Of a stretch of 20,248 nucleotides of DNA, positions 7,490 through 13,900 are shown piece after piece. A program made the translations under genes and the position numbers. The first letter of the stretch is position 1. Every line of letters starts with the position of its first letter. Source of the stretch: Bryobacterales bacterium (GTDB taxonomy: Bacteria; Acidobacteriota; Terriglobia; Bryobacterales; Bryobacteraceae); contig DNFG01000184.1 of the NCBI GenBank assembly GCA_003487005.1, positions 1 to 20,248 of the forward strand. Direction: 5' to 3'. The notes below the pieces were generated by a model that did no database searches, was not told the DNA's origin, and worked only from the letters and a program-made list of their open reading frames with translations.

Positions 7490-7650
7490 TTCAACGTCAT
7501 TCGACCTGAATGATCTGGCGGTGGAGCAACTGCACGGTCCCAGCGGCGCGCAAGACCACCAGTCTCAGCATGCGCATAGGCCGTCTCCGCACGCGCTTGA
7601 GCGAAACCTCCGCGACGCTTGAACCTGAGTCATGCACATATGCAGCGCCG

Positions 7651-8256
7651 CTAATATAACTGCCGTTCCAATGCCTCGACCGCGCTACAGCCTGGCTCAG
7701 TTTCGTCCTCCAAGTCCGGATTGACGATCTCCGGAAACAATTCAGCCGCCGTTCGCAGGCGGTTCGCGGATCGGAGATTGCGGCCGTTCAGTGGCTGGCC
7801 GAGCACGAACTGACCGCCGTCGGCCGTGTTACCAAGATCGAGCCAGTAACTGACCCGGCTCCTCAGCCCTTCCACTTTCCTGCTGATCAGCCTTCGCGCC
7901 GCGCGCGTATCGACACACCCGATGACGATGTCCACGTTGCCCAGGTCAGTGGTGTCCGCGAGATGCTCAGGGACGGCAGTCCAACGCACGCCCCAGAACA
8001 GGTTCAGGCGACTCACCGTCACGACGGCTTTGTTGAGGCCGATCTCCGTTACGCAAAACGGCTGGCGGACGGTGTTCGTTGGCGAGATAGCGTCCCCGTC
8101 CATGATAGATACGGCCAGTCCGCCGGGATGACCGGAGACGATCATCGATTGGTGCAGATAGGGCAGTCCCGCCGCGATCGCGCTTCCGGAACCGCCGCAA
8201 CCGACGACCAACACGCGGACGGGCCGCTGGAGGAGATCTTGGCTCAGTTCGTGCAT
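7651..8256 (-). CDS. PRTRC ThiF/E1-like protein, C-terminally short copy, 201 aa
   Basis: Homologue of the full-length E1-like protein encoded just downstream. It keeps the nucleotide-binding loop GCGGSGS (19-25), MDGD (52-55), NTVRQ, CVDTR and the GCSAVEALERQ segment with C190, then stops 11 residues after that cysteine at TAG 7651-7653. About 80 C-terminal residues present in the other copy are missing. The start at ATG 8256 has GAGAGGGGG upstream and follows the PRTRC B stop (8268) by 11 bp; the frame stays open further upstream, but only inside PRTRC B. It could be a truncated remnant, or a shortened paralogue that dimerises with the intact copy, as E1 enzymes often work as dimers. Because the remaining open frame shows no decay, I call it a gene and not a pseudogene, with moderate certainty. 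Confidence 0.75.
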   Translation of the reverse strand: MHELSQDLLQRPVRVLVVGCGGSGSAIAAGLPYLHQSMIVSGHPGGLAVSIMDGDAISPTNTVRQPFCVTEIGLNKAVVTVSRLNLFWGVRWTAVPEHLADTTDLGNVDIVIGCVDTRAARRLISRKVEGLRSRVSYWLDLGNTADGGQFVLGQPLNGRNLRSANRLRTAAELFPEIVNPDLEDETEPGCSAVEALERQLY

Positions 8257-8267
8257 GACACCCCCTC

Positions 8268-8978
8268 TCACCGGTCGCGCCGGATGAACTCCGCAAGCGT
8301 CTCGCCGGCTGGCCGGAGCGATCCTGTCCGGAAACGTTGGTGTCCCCCTTTGAGGGCTTCCAGTGTCTGGCAGTAGCCCCGTTTCGCAGCCAGGAGTTTC
8401 TTTACCCCGGTCTGGTGCGTGAACTCGCTCTGAAAGAACGCCTGTTCCCAAGCGGCGAGCGAAGCAATTCCGCCAACTTCCGGCGCGCGCATACTCCCCT
8501 GGCAGACGACGCCGGAGTCCCCGTCAGTATTCCAGTACGGCGCGATCATCAACGGTGTGTCTGCGCTCGGCCGCTGGTTCTTCCGCAGAGCACGGACCGA
8601 CAACTCGGCCCCCGCAACTTTCCAGACCAAAGGAGGCTGGGAGAACATCTCCCCGCTCAGGCCCGTTGGTGCCTCACTGTTGGGCCGAAAGTACATCCGC
8701 CTGACCGCGCGCGGAGTCCACCACACCGACAGGTCGCCGGTCCAGGCCAGCATATTCAGCGGAAGCACCTCGGCCGAGGTCTCCGTTCCTAAGCCCTGAG
8801 CCAATCTTCGAAGGAATTCGGTAGTGAGTTCATGCGCCTCGCCGAGGATTATGCCGTCGTGGGGAGATGGTTTCGCTTCATGCCAGGTTACGAAGGCACG
8901 CCCGCGTCCCTCGTAAAAGAGCAGAGCACCCTTGAGGCTGAGCGGCTCGCTGCCGCCGATCGCAACATAGGACTTCAT
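8268..8978 (-). CDS. PRTRC system protein B (E2-like), 236 aa
   Basis: Recognised as PRTRC protein B by its middle region: LVWWTP-type segment (84-89), SQPPLVWKV (113-121), IAPYWNTDGDSGVVCQGSM (145-163) and AAWEQAFFQSEFTH (175-188). The family is related to prokaryotic E2-like domains. C159 lies in a context (proline, tyrosine, then G-x-x-C) very like the eukaryotic E2 catalytic site, where a cysteine accepts a ubiquitin-like protein from E1. That role is inferred, not shown here. Start ATG 8978 has GGAGG 5-6 bp upstream and follows PRTRC F by 10 bp; the E1-like gene starts 11 bp after its stop. Length is slightly below that of many family members. Confidence 0.85.
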   Translation of the reverse strand: MKSYVAIGGSEPLSLKGALLFYEGRGRAFVTWHEAKPSPHDGIILGEAHELTTEFLRRLAQGLGTETSAEVLPLNMLAWTGDLSVWWTPRAVRRMYFRPNSEAPTGLSGEMFSQPPLVWKVAGAELSVRALRKNQRPSADTPLMIAPYWNTDGDSGVVCQGSMRAPEVGGIASLAAWEQAFFQSEFTHQTGVKKLLAAKRGYCQTLEALKGGHQRFRTGSLRPAGETLAEFIRRDR

Positions 8979-8988
8979 GGCGCCTCCG

Positions 8989-10098
8989 TCATTCGTTGCC
9001 GCCGCGCCGGTTCCCGGGCATCAGCGAAATCAACTCCGAGGCCAGCGTCAAGGTTCGACAGAGGGTCGCTAGACAGTGAAACGCCGAGGCCACGCCGGCA
9101 ACGCGTTTGCCATCAAAGGGAATGATGAGATTGGGCTCGGGCGTCACCTCAAGCATTCCCTGCGCTTCTTCATCGAAGGCGCCCTCAATCGCGTCCCGCT
9201 CTTCGAAGACGGCCACTAACGCTGGCACCGGTTCCCCGCAGTCCATGAGGCTCTCACGCTGCTCGTCTGAGACAACAGGCCGTTCTGCGGATCGAGACGC
9301 GCGCTCCAGTTCTTGCGCTTTCCGCACCAGAGCTTGCACCTGCCGGCTACGGCAACCGTCGAGGACCGGCTCCAGCGCCCGGGATCCGAGCGGTCGCCGG
9401 CGGGCACTCTTCGGAATCGCTGCGTCCACGTTGGGAAGTTCCATCTGCTCCGCTTCCGGATCCCCTTCATACCACTCGCGGATGCGGTCCAACCGATCAA
9501 GCGCATCTCGGTAGTCGTACACCCGAATCCAACGGTTCAACGCACCAAGAAACAGATGAAGGAAGGTGGCGGGCAAACGGGGATGCACCTGGTCCAGTAA
9601 GCGGAGAGTGGGGCCCAGAACGACATAGCCGGCCGAGTCCGGCTCGATTGTCAGGAACACTGTCGCGAGGTTCTCCTCGCAAGGCCCCGAACGATACGAG
9701 AAGCGATCCAGAGAGGTCGACAACACCACATCGACGAAGAACTGCTGACGGATCTGCTCGCGGCCGTTCGAATCGAGCCAGCGCTCCAAACCTTGATGGA
9801 GAAAGGCCAGGGGATCGCCCTGCGACGACCCCCAGTCCTCGCCAGAGAGAACGCCCGCGTCCAGCAGATTCAGTGCCAGCTGCGCCGCCGCCCGCTCTCC
9901 CTGGAGGATTCGGTACTCTGCCGGAACAGGTCTACCGTCGACGGACTCCAGCCTTGGAATTGCAAAACCCGCCCCGGGCGGGATCAGAGCGGATGGAGCC
10001 AACCGGGCGGAGCGGCCAGGCGTGCTCGCCGCCGGTCGCTCAGTGAGGCGTGGAGTGCGGCGTGCAGCAGGGAGGATGCGATTTGCCAGTCGGGGCAT
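8989..10098 (-). CDS. PRTRC system protein F, 369 aa
   Basis: Assigned to PRTRC F from its place between C and B in the cassette, its size (about 370 aa is usual) and its general layout. A proline/arginine-rich N-terminus (1-45) is followed by a mixed alpha/beta body with PATFLHLFLGALNRWIRVYD near 176-195 and an acidic segment near 300-320. The molecular function of the family is not known to me. ATG 10098 has GCGAGG upstream. A start further downstream is possible because the first 45 residues look disordered. The gene is 137 bp from the stop of PRTRC C; that gap holds an overlapping small open frame listed separately. Ends 10 bp before PRTRC B. Confidence 0.75.
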   Translation of the reverse strand: MPRLANRILPAARRTPRLTERPAASTPGRSARLAPSALIPPGAGFAIPRLESVDGRPVPAEYRILQGERAAAQLALNLLDAGVLSGEDWGSSQGDPLAFLHQGLERWLDSNGREQIRQQFFVDVVLSTSLDRFSYRSGPCEENLATVFLTIEPDSAGYVVLGPTLRLLDQVHPRLPATFLHLFLGALNRWIRVYDYRDALDRLDRIREWYEGDPEAEQMELPNVDAAIPKSARRRPLGSRALEPVLDGCRSRQVQALVRKAQELERASRSAERPVVSDEQRESLMDCGEPVPALVAVFEERDAIEGAFDEEAQGMLEVTPEPNLIIPFDGKRVAGVASAFHCLATLCRTLTLASELISLMPGNRRGGNE

Positions 10099-10232
10099 GC
10101 GACGAACCTCGCTAAGGCTGGATTCAGCGACGTCTGTTGACCTTTTGCGATTTGCAGAAGATCTCGGCGCGCATCTTGCTCCGTGAAGACCTGATGGAGC
10201 CTTTCAGGCGTAGCTCGCTTCGACCGGCGCAC
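9984..10232 (-). CDS. Possible small gene overlapping the start of PRTRC F, 82 aa
   Basis: Starts at GTG 10232, 3 bp after the stop of PRTRC C, with AAGGGG about 7 bp upstream, and runs through the first 115 bp of PRTRC F in another frame. The first 50 residues (charged helix, then CPDWQIASSLLHAALHASL) look more protein-like than the arginine-rich N-terminus that PRTRC F uses over the same DNA. It may be a genuine small gene, or a sign that PRTRC F really starts further downstream. I do not recognise it, and it may be chance. Confidence 0.3.
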   Translation of the reverse strand: MRRSKRATPERLHQVFTEQDARRDLLQIAKGQQTSLNPALARFVACPDWQIASSLLHAALHASLSDRRRARLAAPPGWLHPL

Positions 10233-10235
10233 GGG

Positions 10236-10445
10236 TTACCCCTTACTACCGATGGCGCGTTCGAAGGTGTAGCGCATCTTGTCGCCGACGGCTTCCGGAC
10301 CGTTGACGACGGCGGTTGCCAACTCTGGGTACTGTGCCGCGTACAGCGCTTTGACTTCGTCTACCGGCATGTTTGGGTTGGGATCCGGAAGCCGGATACC
10401 GTTGAACTGGAATAGCCGGGTCATCTTGGTGATCGTGATGGGCAT
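10236..10445 (-). CDS. PRTRC system protein C (ubiquitin-like), 69 aa
   Basis: Small protein recognised as PRTRC C by its pattern: ITKMTRLFQFNG beta hairpin (5-16), LPDPNPNMPVDEVKALY (19-35) leading into a helix, AQYPELATAVVNGPE and a C-terminal strand KMRYTFERAIGSKG. The order beta-beta-alpha-beta-beta and a terminal glycine (G69) fit a beta-grasp ubiquitin-like protein, the predicted substrate of the E1-like and E2-like proteins downstream. Start ATG 10445 lies 6 bp after the stop of PRTRC E, with AAGGAG inside that gene. That it is conjugated to targets is an inference from family relations. Confidence 0.85.
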   Translation of the reverse strand: MPITITKMTRLFQFNGIRLPDPNPNMPVDEVKALYAAQYPELATAVVNGPEAVGDKMRYTFERAIGSKG

Positions 10446-10451
10446 GGTTTG

Positions 10452-10922
10452 TCAGTCTCCTTCCTTGGCGGACTCTGCCACGGGAGCGTCGAAGAGGCTG
10501 AGCGTTTGTGCCGCAGGCGGTTCGGGCTTCACTTCCGCCTCTGCTGGCTTGGCGACCGGATCGGCCTTCTTGCCGCCGTTGCCGACCGTCTTCTGCTTCT
10601 TCTTGGCTTCTTCGCGGGCAAGCCGCTCGGCCTCTGCAAGTTCCCTCTCGATGGCCGAGAGATTCGAATGGAGACCGACCTGGGCGGCCACGAATGAGGC
10701 GACCTGGGCAACGAGTTCGTTGTCGAGTTCGGTGGCGGTACCGCACGCCGATAACGGCGTGGTCAGCGCTTGGTTCTCCCCGTCCTTGAGCTGACGCGGG
10801 CAGATGTTGACCTGAAGGCGGTCGCCTTCCTCGATCTGCGAGATCGTGATGAGCACTGCCCGTTGAGCCAGCAAGGGCAGCAACTGCGTGAACAAACCGG
10901 GTGATTGAGATGTGTCAGTCAT
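10452..10922 (-). CDS. PRTRC system protein E, 156 aa
   Basis: Recognised as PRTRC E by its N-terminal half: LFTQLLPLLAQRAVLITIS (10-28), VNICPRQLKDGENQALTTPL (38-57) and the segment after it. Residues 90-135 form a charged, alanine/lysine-rich linker. Near the end, QTLSLF (139-144) resembles a beta-clamp-binding motif and is followed by an acidic tail. Function of the family is unknown; it is the first gene of the PRTRC group and lies 44 bp downstream of SSB, so it may act in plasmid DNA maintenance. Start ATG 10922 has AGGAG about 7-8 bp upstream. Confidence 0.85.
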   Translation of the reverse strand: MTDTSQSPGLFTQLLPLLAQRAVLITISQIEEGDRLQVNICPRQLKDGENQALTTPLSACGTATELDNELVAQVASFVAAQVGLHSNLSAIERELAEAERLAREEAKKKQKTVGNGGKKADPVAKPAEAEVKPEPPAAQTLSLFDAPVAESAKEGD

Positions 10923-10966
10923 GGATTCGCTCCTGGTGGGGGCGACGAAAGGCCCCCATCCTCAGG

Positions 10967-11377
10967 TCAGAATGGAATCAAGTCCGGATCAATCTCGCTT
11001 TGCGCAGCGGGCTTTCCTGGGCGAGGCGCTGCCGATGACTCCTCCTTGCGAGAGGCTCCAAGGAAGGTAACCTTTTCCGCGATCACCTGCATGACGTGAT
11101 GCTTCGTGCCCTCGCGGTCCTCGTACTCGCGCGTCTGAACGCGCCCTATCACGGCACAGGTCCGGCCGCGCTCAAGATACGCAGCGCAGTTTTCTGATAG
11201 GCCATTGAAGGCGACTACCGGGAACCACGTTACCCGCTCGCGTTTCTCACCGTTGTTCTTCCACTGTTCGTTGACGGCGACCGAGAACCGGCAGTACGGC
11301 TGGTTGTGTTGGCCGTAGTTGAGTTCCGGGGCGGCGCCGACGTTGCCGACAATCGTGATCTGATTGACTCCGCTCAT
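10967..11377 (-). CDS. ssb: Single-stranded DNA-binding protein, 136 aa
   Basis: OB-fold protein that coats single-stranded DNA during replication, recombination and repair. The N-terminal OB domain (about 1-108) shows NQITIVGNVGAAPEL (5-19), FSVAVNEQW (31-39) and the WFPVVAFNGLSENCAAYL segment (51-68). A short disordered linker (109-128) is followed by the acidic tip DPDLIPF, which in bacterial SSBs recruits partner proteins. At 136 aa it is shorter than chromosomal SSBs, typical for plasmid or phage copies. Start ATG 11377 has AAGGAG 10 bp upstream. It lies between a small gene and PRTRC E, in the same direction as both. Confidence 0.95.
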   Translation of the reverse strand: MSGVNQITIVGNVGAAPELNYGQHNQPYCRFSVAVNEQWKNNGEKRERVTWFPVVAFNGLSENCAAYLERGRTCAVIGRVQTREYEDREGTKHHVMQVIAEKVTFLGASRKEESSAAPRPGKPAAQSEIDPDLIPF

Positions 11378-11438
11378 CGTGTCATTGCTCCTTGAGGCAG
11401 AAATCGCCGGGCAGGCCCGGCACTTTGGGTTGATGAAA

Positions 11439-11463
11439 GCGCCGGCGGGCTAACTGCCGGCGC
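11439..11463 (-). terminator. Hairpin over the stop codon of the 61-aa gene
   Basis: Perfect 8-bp stem GCGCCGGC / GCCGGCGC with a 9-base loop that contains the TAG stop at 11450-11452. On the minus strand it is followed by TTTC, so it could act as a weak terminator or attenuator between the upstream genes and ssb, or as an mRNA end protector. The T-run is short, hence low certainty. Confidence 0.4.
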
Positions 11464-11635
11464 AGGGAGTGTTGGTTTGTTCGCCGATCCCGGCGATGGC
11501 GCTACGCGCCGTCGCCATTTGCGATAGAAGGCCCGCTACGGCTGCCCTCAACTCCGGCGACAGGGCCCGAGATAGGACCTCGTCGAGCGTCCCCTCGAAG
11601 CCTTCCACGAGTGCGACCACGAACCCCGCGCTCAT
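11450..11635 (-). CDS. Small hypothetical protein, 61 aa
   Basis: I do not recognise this protein. Its ATG (11633-11635) overlaps the stop of the upstream DUF3150-like gene (11632-11634) as ATGA, which argues for translational coupling and a real gene. It is mostly helical and amphipathic, with acidic residues in the first 20 positions and alanine-rich sequence to about 50; the last ten residues look disordered. No membrane segment of convincing length. By position between the DUF3150-like protein and SSB it may be a small partner of one of them. Confidence 0.65.
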   Translation of the reverse strand: MSAGFVVALVEGFEGTLDEVLSRALSPELRAAVAGLLSQMATARSAIAGIGEQTNTPCAGS

Positions 11636-12648
11636 GCGTCCTCCTCGTCGAATCGGAACTTCCGGCTACCAGACTTGGTGAGCATTGTGTCGAGTTGGGA
11701 AGCCAGACCCTCCATGCCTGCCTGTACCTGAGCGCGGAGTTCGCCAGTCGAGCGCAGGTCGTCGGCCTCGACACCCTGGAGGAGAGTCCGGGCTTGGTTC
11801 ACGAGCGACTGAAGCTCCGCGTCGTCGGTGACGTTGCGGAACTCGAAGTTGGCCAGGAACTCGACCAGGTTCGAGACGGTCGTTTCCTTGAAACGCACGG
11901 GCTTCCCATTGGCACCCACCTTCAGCCGCTCCGCCATGTGCTGAACAAGTTTCGCCATGGTCTCGCGCAGTACCTGCTGGATCTCCGAAGACGCCTCGGC
12001 CATGCGTTGCGCCGCCTTCTCGCGTTCCTGTTGCCAGACTTCCTGGGAGATGCCCTTGAGCTGATCGGGAACGCCGAAGCTGACGTATTGCCACGAGAAA
12101 CCGAACTCACGCTCGACGTCGCTCGACGGCGGGTAGTCGGCCGGATCGTAGAGACCCCGCAGGCGCTTCGCCGCGTCCTGACACAGGGCCGGGTAGGCCG
12201 CGAGGAACGCCTTGACCAGTTCCTGCCGCTGTTCGGCGAACTGGCGCAGCTTCTGCTCGACGGCTTCGATGGCGGCAATCGGCAGCAGGTGAATGCCGAC
12301 CTCGAACGGCAGGCAGATGTTGTAGAGAAACCGCCGGATCTCGCCGTCGAACCGGCCAATCGCCTTCAGTTCGGCGGAATCGAGCAGGTGCTTCGAGACG
12401 CGCAGAAGGTCCTTGTCGGCGTCCGCCTCGATTTGGGAAGTGGAAACCTTCCGGGTGTTGCCCATCGTCGACAGGCGGACCTTGATGCAGACGGTCTTCC
12501 GGGCGAGATCGACGCCAGGATCGTGAATCGGAACAGTCGGGGACGAAGACGGCGGGTCTCCGTCCGCGCCGTTGCCGGTCGGCATAACGGGGACCGGCAG
12601 TGTGAGCACCGCGCCGACAGACGCAAAGAGACTGCCTTGTGTGGCCAT
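11632..12648 (-). CDS. DUF3150-like coiled-coil protein, 338 aa
   Basis: Resembles phage and plasmid proteins of the DUF3150 type, though I recognise it only from layout. A disordered proline-rich start (15-45) is followed by VCIKVRLSTMGNTRKV (53-68) and a long helical region with LLRVSKHLLDS and LRQFAEQRQELVKAFLAAYP. Next comes DYPPSSDVEREFGFSWQY (about 178-195) and a coiled coil EREKAAQRMAEASSEIQQVL. A C-terminal domain ends in the acidic DEEDA. Such proteins are often found near SSB and AAA ATPases in mobile elements, but their role is unknown. Start ATG 12648 has GGAG about 7 bp upstream. The radical SAM gene ends 35 bp upstream and the 61-aa gene overlaps its stop. Confidence 0.65.
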   Translation of the reverse strand: MATQGSLFASVGAVLTLPVPVMPTGNGADGDPPSSSPTVPIHDPGVDLARKTVCIKVRLSTMGNTRKVSTSQIEADADKDLLRVSKHLLDSAELKAIGRFDGEIRRFLYNICLPFEVGIHLLPIAAIEAVEQKLRQFAEQRQELVKAFLAAYPALCQDAAKRLRGLYDPADYPPSSDVEREFGFSWQYVSFGVPDQLKGISQEVWQQEREKAAQRMAEASSEIQQVLRETMAKLVQHMAERLKVGANGKPVRFKETTVSNLVEFLANFEFRNVTDDAELQSLVNQARTLLQGVEADDLRSTGELRAQVQAGMEGLASQLDTMLTKSGSRKFRFDEEDA

Positions 12649-12683
12649 AGAAGACTCCAGGATGAAAAGTGAAACGGGGACGG

Positions 12684-13256
12684 CTAGCCAAGAACTGGCG
12701 AGCCGAGAACGGGGAAGCCGGTGATCTGGGCCAGACCGGTATCGTCGATGTGGACTTCCGCGGCTTGTGCCTCGAAGTCAGCCATTGAGTAGCGGGTAGT
12801 GTACAGATGCAGCACCTGGTTGGTTGACGTAACCAGCGGATCGTGGCTGCGCCGCCTTGCGTTGTAGCGGCCAAGCACAGCGAAATCCAAGTGGCCCTGC
12901 ATAGCTCGCCACAAGGCGTCAGGGAGTTCCCGTTCCGTGTAGCCCGAGAACAGCCCTGTGGTCACTGCGGGGTGTGCCGCCTTCAGCCTGCGAAGCAGTT
13001 CCAGAACCGCTGACGCCTGCTCCATCGGTTCGCCGCCGCTGATCGTGAGCCCCTCGATCCGGTTCTCGCAGCTTACCCTTGCGAACCATTCGAGGATCTC
13101 CGAAACATCGCGCTGGAAGCCCCGCAGCGGGTCGTGTGTCTGCGGGTTCCAGCAACCTGGACAGCGCAGCGGACAACCCTGCACCCAGACCACCGCTCGA
13201 GCTCCGGGGCCGTTCACAGTGCTGGACTCCATGAAAGCGTGGACACGGAGTTGCAT
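12684..13256 (-). CDS. Radical SAM protein, NrdG/activating-enzyme-like, 190 aa
   Basis: Small radical SAM enzyme. C28-x3-C32-x2-C35 (GCPLRCPGC) binds the 4Fe-4S cluster that cleaves S-adenosylmethionine; GGEP at 74-77 is the SAM-binding motif. The size and the N-terminal STVNGPGAR-type start resemble anaerobic ribonucleotide reductase activase (NrdG), which makes a glycyl radical on NrdD. No NrdD-like gene is in the window, so it probably acts on another target, perhaps one of its operon neighbours. Start ATG 13256 has AAAGGGTGA upstream, overlapping the stop of the DUF2997 gene. Oxygen sensitivity is expected from the family. Confidence 0.88.
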   Translation of the reverse strand: MQLRVHAFMESSTVNGPGARAVVWVQGCPLRCPGCWNPQTHDPLRGFQRDVSEILEWFARVSCENRIEGLTISGGEPMEQASAVLELLRRLKAAHPAVTTGLFSGYTERELPDALWRAMQGHLDFAVLGRYNARRRSHDPLVTSTNQVLHLYTTRYSMADFEAQAAEVHIDDTGLAQITGFPVLGSPVLG

Positions 13257-13262
13257 GGCGGT

Positions 13263-13463
13263 TCACCCTTTGATCGAGTTGCGAACCACCCGGCTTTCGG
13301 CCGCAGTGACGTGGAATTCGCGCTTCTTGCGGTCCACGACCAGAGTGTCCTTGTCCCGCAGCGCTTCGGCAACATCGCCGCAGCCTTTGCCGTGAAAGCC
13401 GTGGAGGTCGATGGAACTGTTGCCCTGTTCGTCGATCTCGACGGTGATGGTCTTCTCGCCCAT
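13263..13463 (-). CDS. DUF2997 small protein, 66 aa
   Basis: Small beta-rich protein of the DUF2997 type, recognised by TITVEIDEQGNSSIDLHGF (5-23) followed by GKGC (25-28) and a helix. The single conserved cysteine C28 and short length suggest a carrier, a substrate or a regulatory subunit, but no function is established. Start chosen at ATG 13463 because AGGAGG lies at 13470-13475; an upstream TTG at 13469 is less likely. In cyanobacteria and plastid-related lineages such genes lie beside DUF1257/Ycf35 genes, as here. The radical SAM gene starts 6 bp after its stop. Confidence 0.75.
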   Translation of the reverse strand: MGEKTITVEIDEQGNSSIDLHGFHGKGCGDVAEALRDKDTLVVDRKKREFHVTAAESRVVRNSIKG

Positions 13464-13469
13464 ACTCAA

Positions 13470-13475
13470 CCTCCT
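13470..13475 (-). promoter_or_regulatory. Ribosome binding site for the DUF2997 gene
   Basis: AGGAGG on the minus strand, 6 bp before ATG 13463. It overlaps the last base of the TGA stop of the DUF1257 gene (13475-13477), so translation of the two is likely coupled. It decides the start at 13463. Confidence 0.75.
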
Positions 13476-13888
13476 CAGCGGACTGCGAACCGGAGTTGCA
13501 CCTTCTTGCCGGCAGGCGTTTCAACCACTTGCCGCCCCAGGAACCGGTAGCCTTTCGACTTCGCGACCGTCATCGTCTGGCGCTCCTTGTACGTCTGGGC
13601 AACACGTCCCAGCCAGGCGTCATTGAACCCGATGCCACGGTCGTACTCACTGATGAGCGCACGGTAAACGCCGCCTTCGTCTCGGGCGAAGCCGATGTCG
13701 TTGCTGGCCGAGTCGAGTTGCCGCCGGCGAATCACGATGTGGGCTTTCTCCGGCCTCTCGTCACCGAGGTAGCCGTAGAGGCTCATGCCCTCGTTCGAGA
13801 CTTCCGGGCTGTACCCAAGCTCCCGGAGCGCCTCGACAAGGAAGCGCTCGTCGGCCAAAACCGTACGCAATTCTTCAAATTTGCTCAT
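13475..13888 (-). CDS. DUF1257 (Ycf35-like) protein, 137 aa
   Basis: Resembles the DUF1257/Ycf35 family: a helical start (FEELRTVLADERFLVEALRE), GYSPEV, a central strand region with DIGFARDEGGVYRALISEYD and a C-terminal GYRFLGRQVVETPAGK strand pair. Function is unknown, but the family is conserved in algal plastids and cyanobacteria and is often adjacent to AAA ATPases and DUF2997. Start ATG 13888 has AGGGAG upstream, overlapping the stop of the AAA gene, which it follows by 12 bp. The arrangement with a Ycf46-like ATPase immediately upstream is the main context clue to a joint role. Confidence 0.75.
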   Translation of the reverse strand: MSKFEELRTVLADERFLVEALRELGYSPEVSNEGMSLYGYLGDERPEKAHIVIRRRQLDSASNDIGFARDEGGVYRALISEYDRGIGFNDAWLGRVAQTYKERQTMTVAKSKGYRFLGRQVVETPAGKKVQLRFAVR

Positions 13889-13900
13889 GGCAGTGCTCCC

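Larger units (their letters stand above)
7240..7650. other. 411-bp gap between the two E1-like genes
   Basis: No convincing gene. Read on the minus strand in the frame of the short E1-like gene, two stops follow each other closely and the next open stretch (about 7435-7610) has only a weak RGGF-like resemblance to the C-terminal region of the full-length copy. It may therefore hold a decayed C-terminus. Two strong GC hairpins are present (7325-7344 and 7471-7489), and the ribosome binding site of the full-length gene lies at 7245-7250. I see no clear promoter. Confidence 0.5.

Noticed and set aside
11611..12672. Long plus-strand open frame (353 aa) opposite the DUF3150-like gene
   Set aside because: Antisense frame in GC-rich DNA, rich in Arg/Leu, against the direction of all neighbours; the minus-strand gene has a coupled downstream gene and a ribosome binding site.
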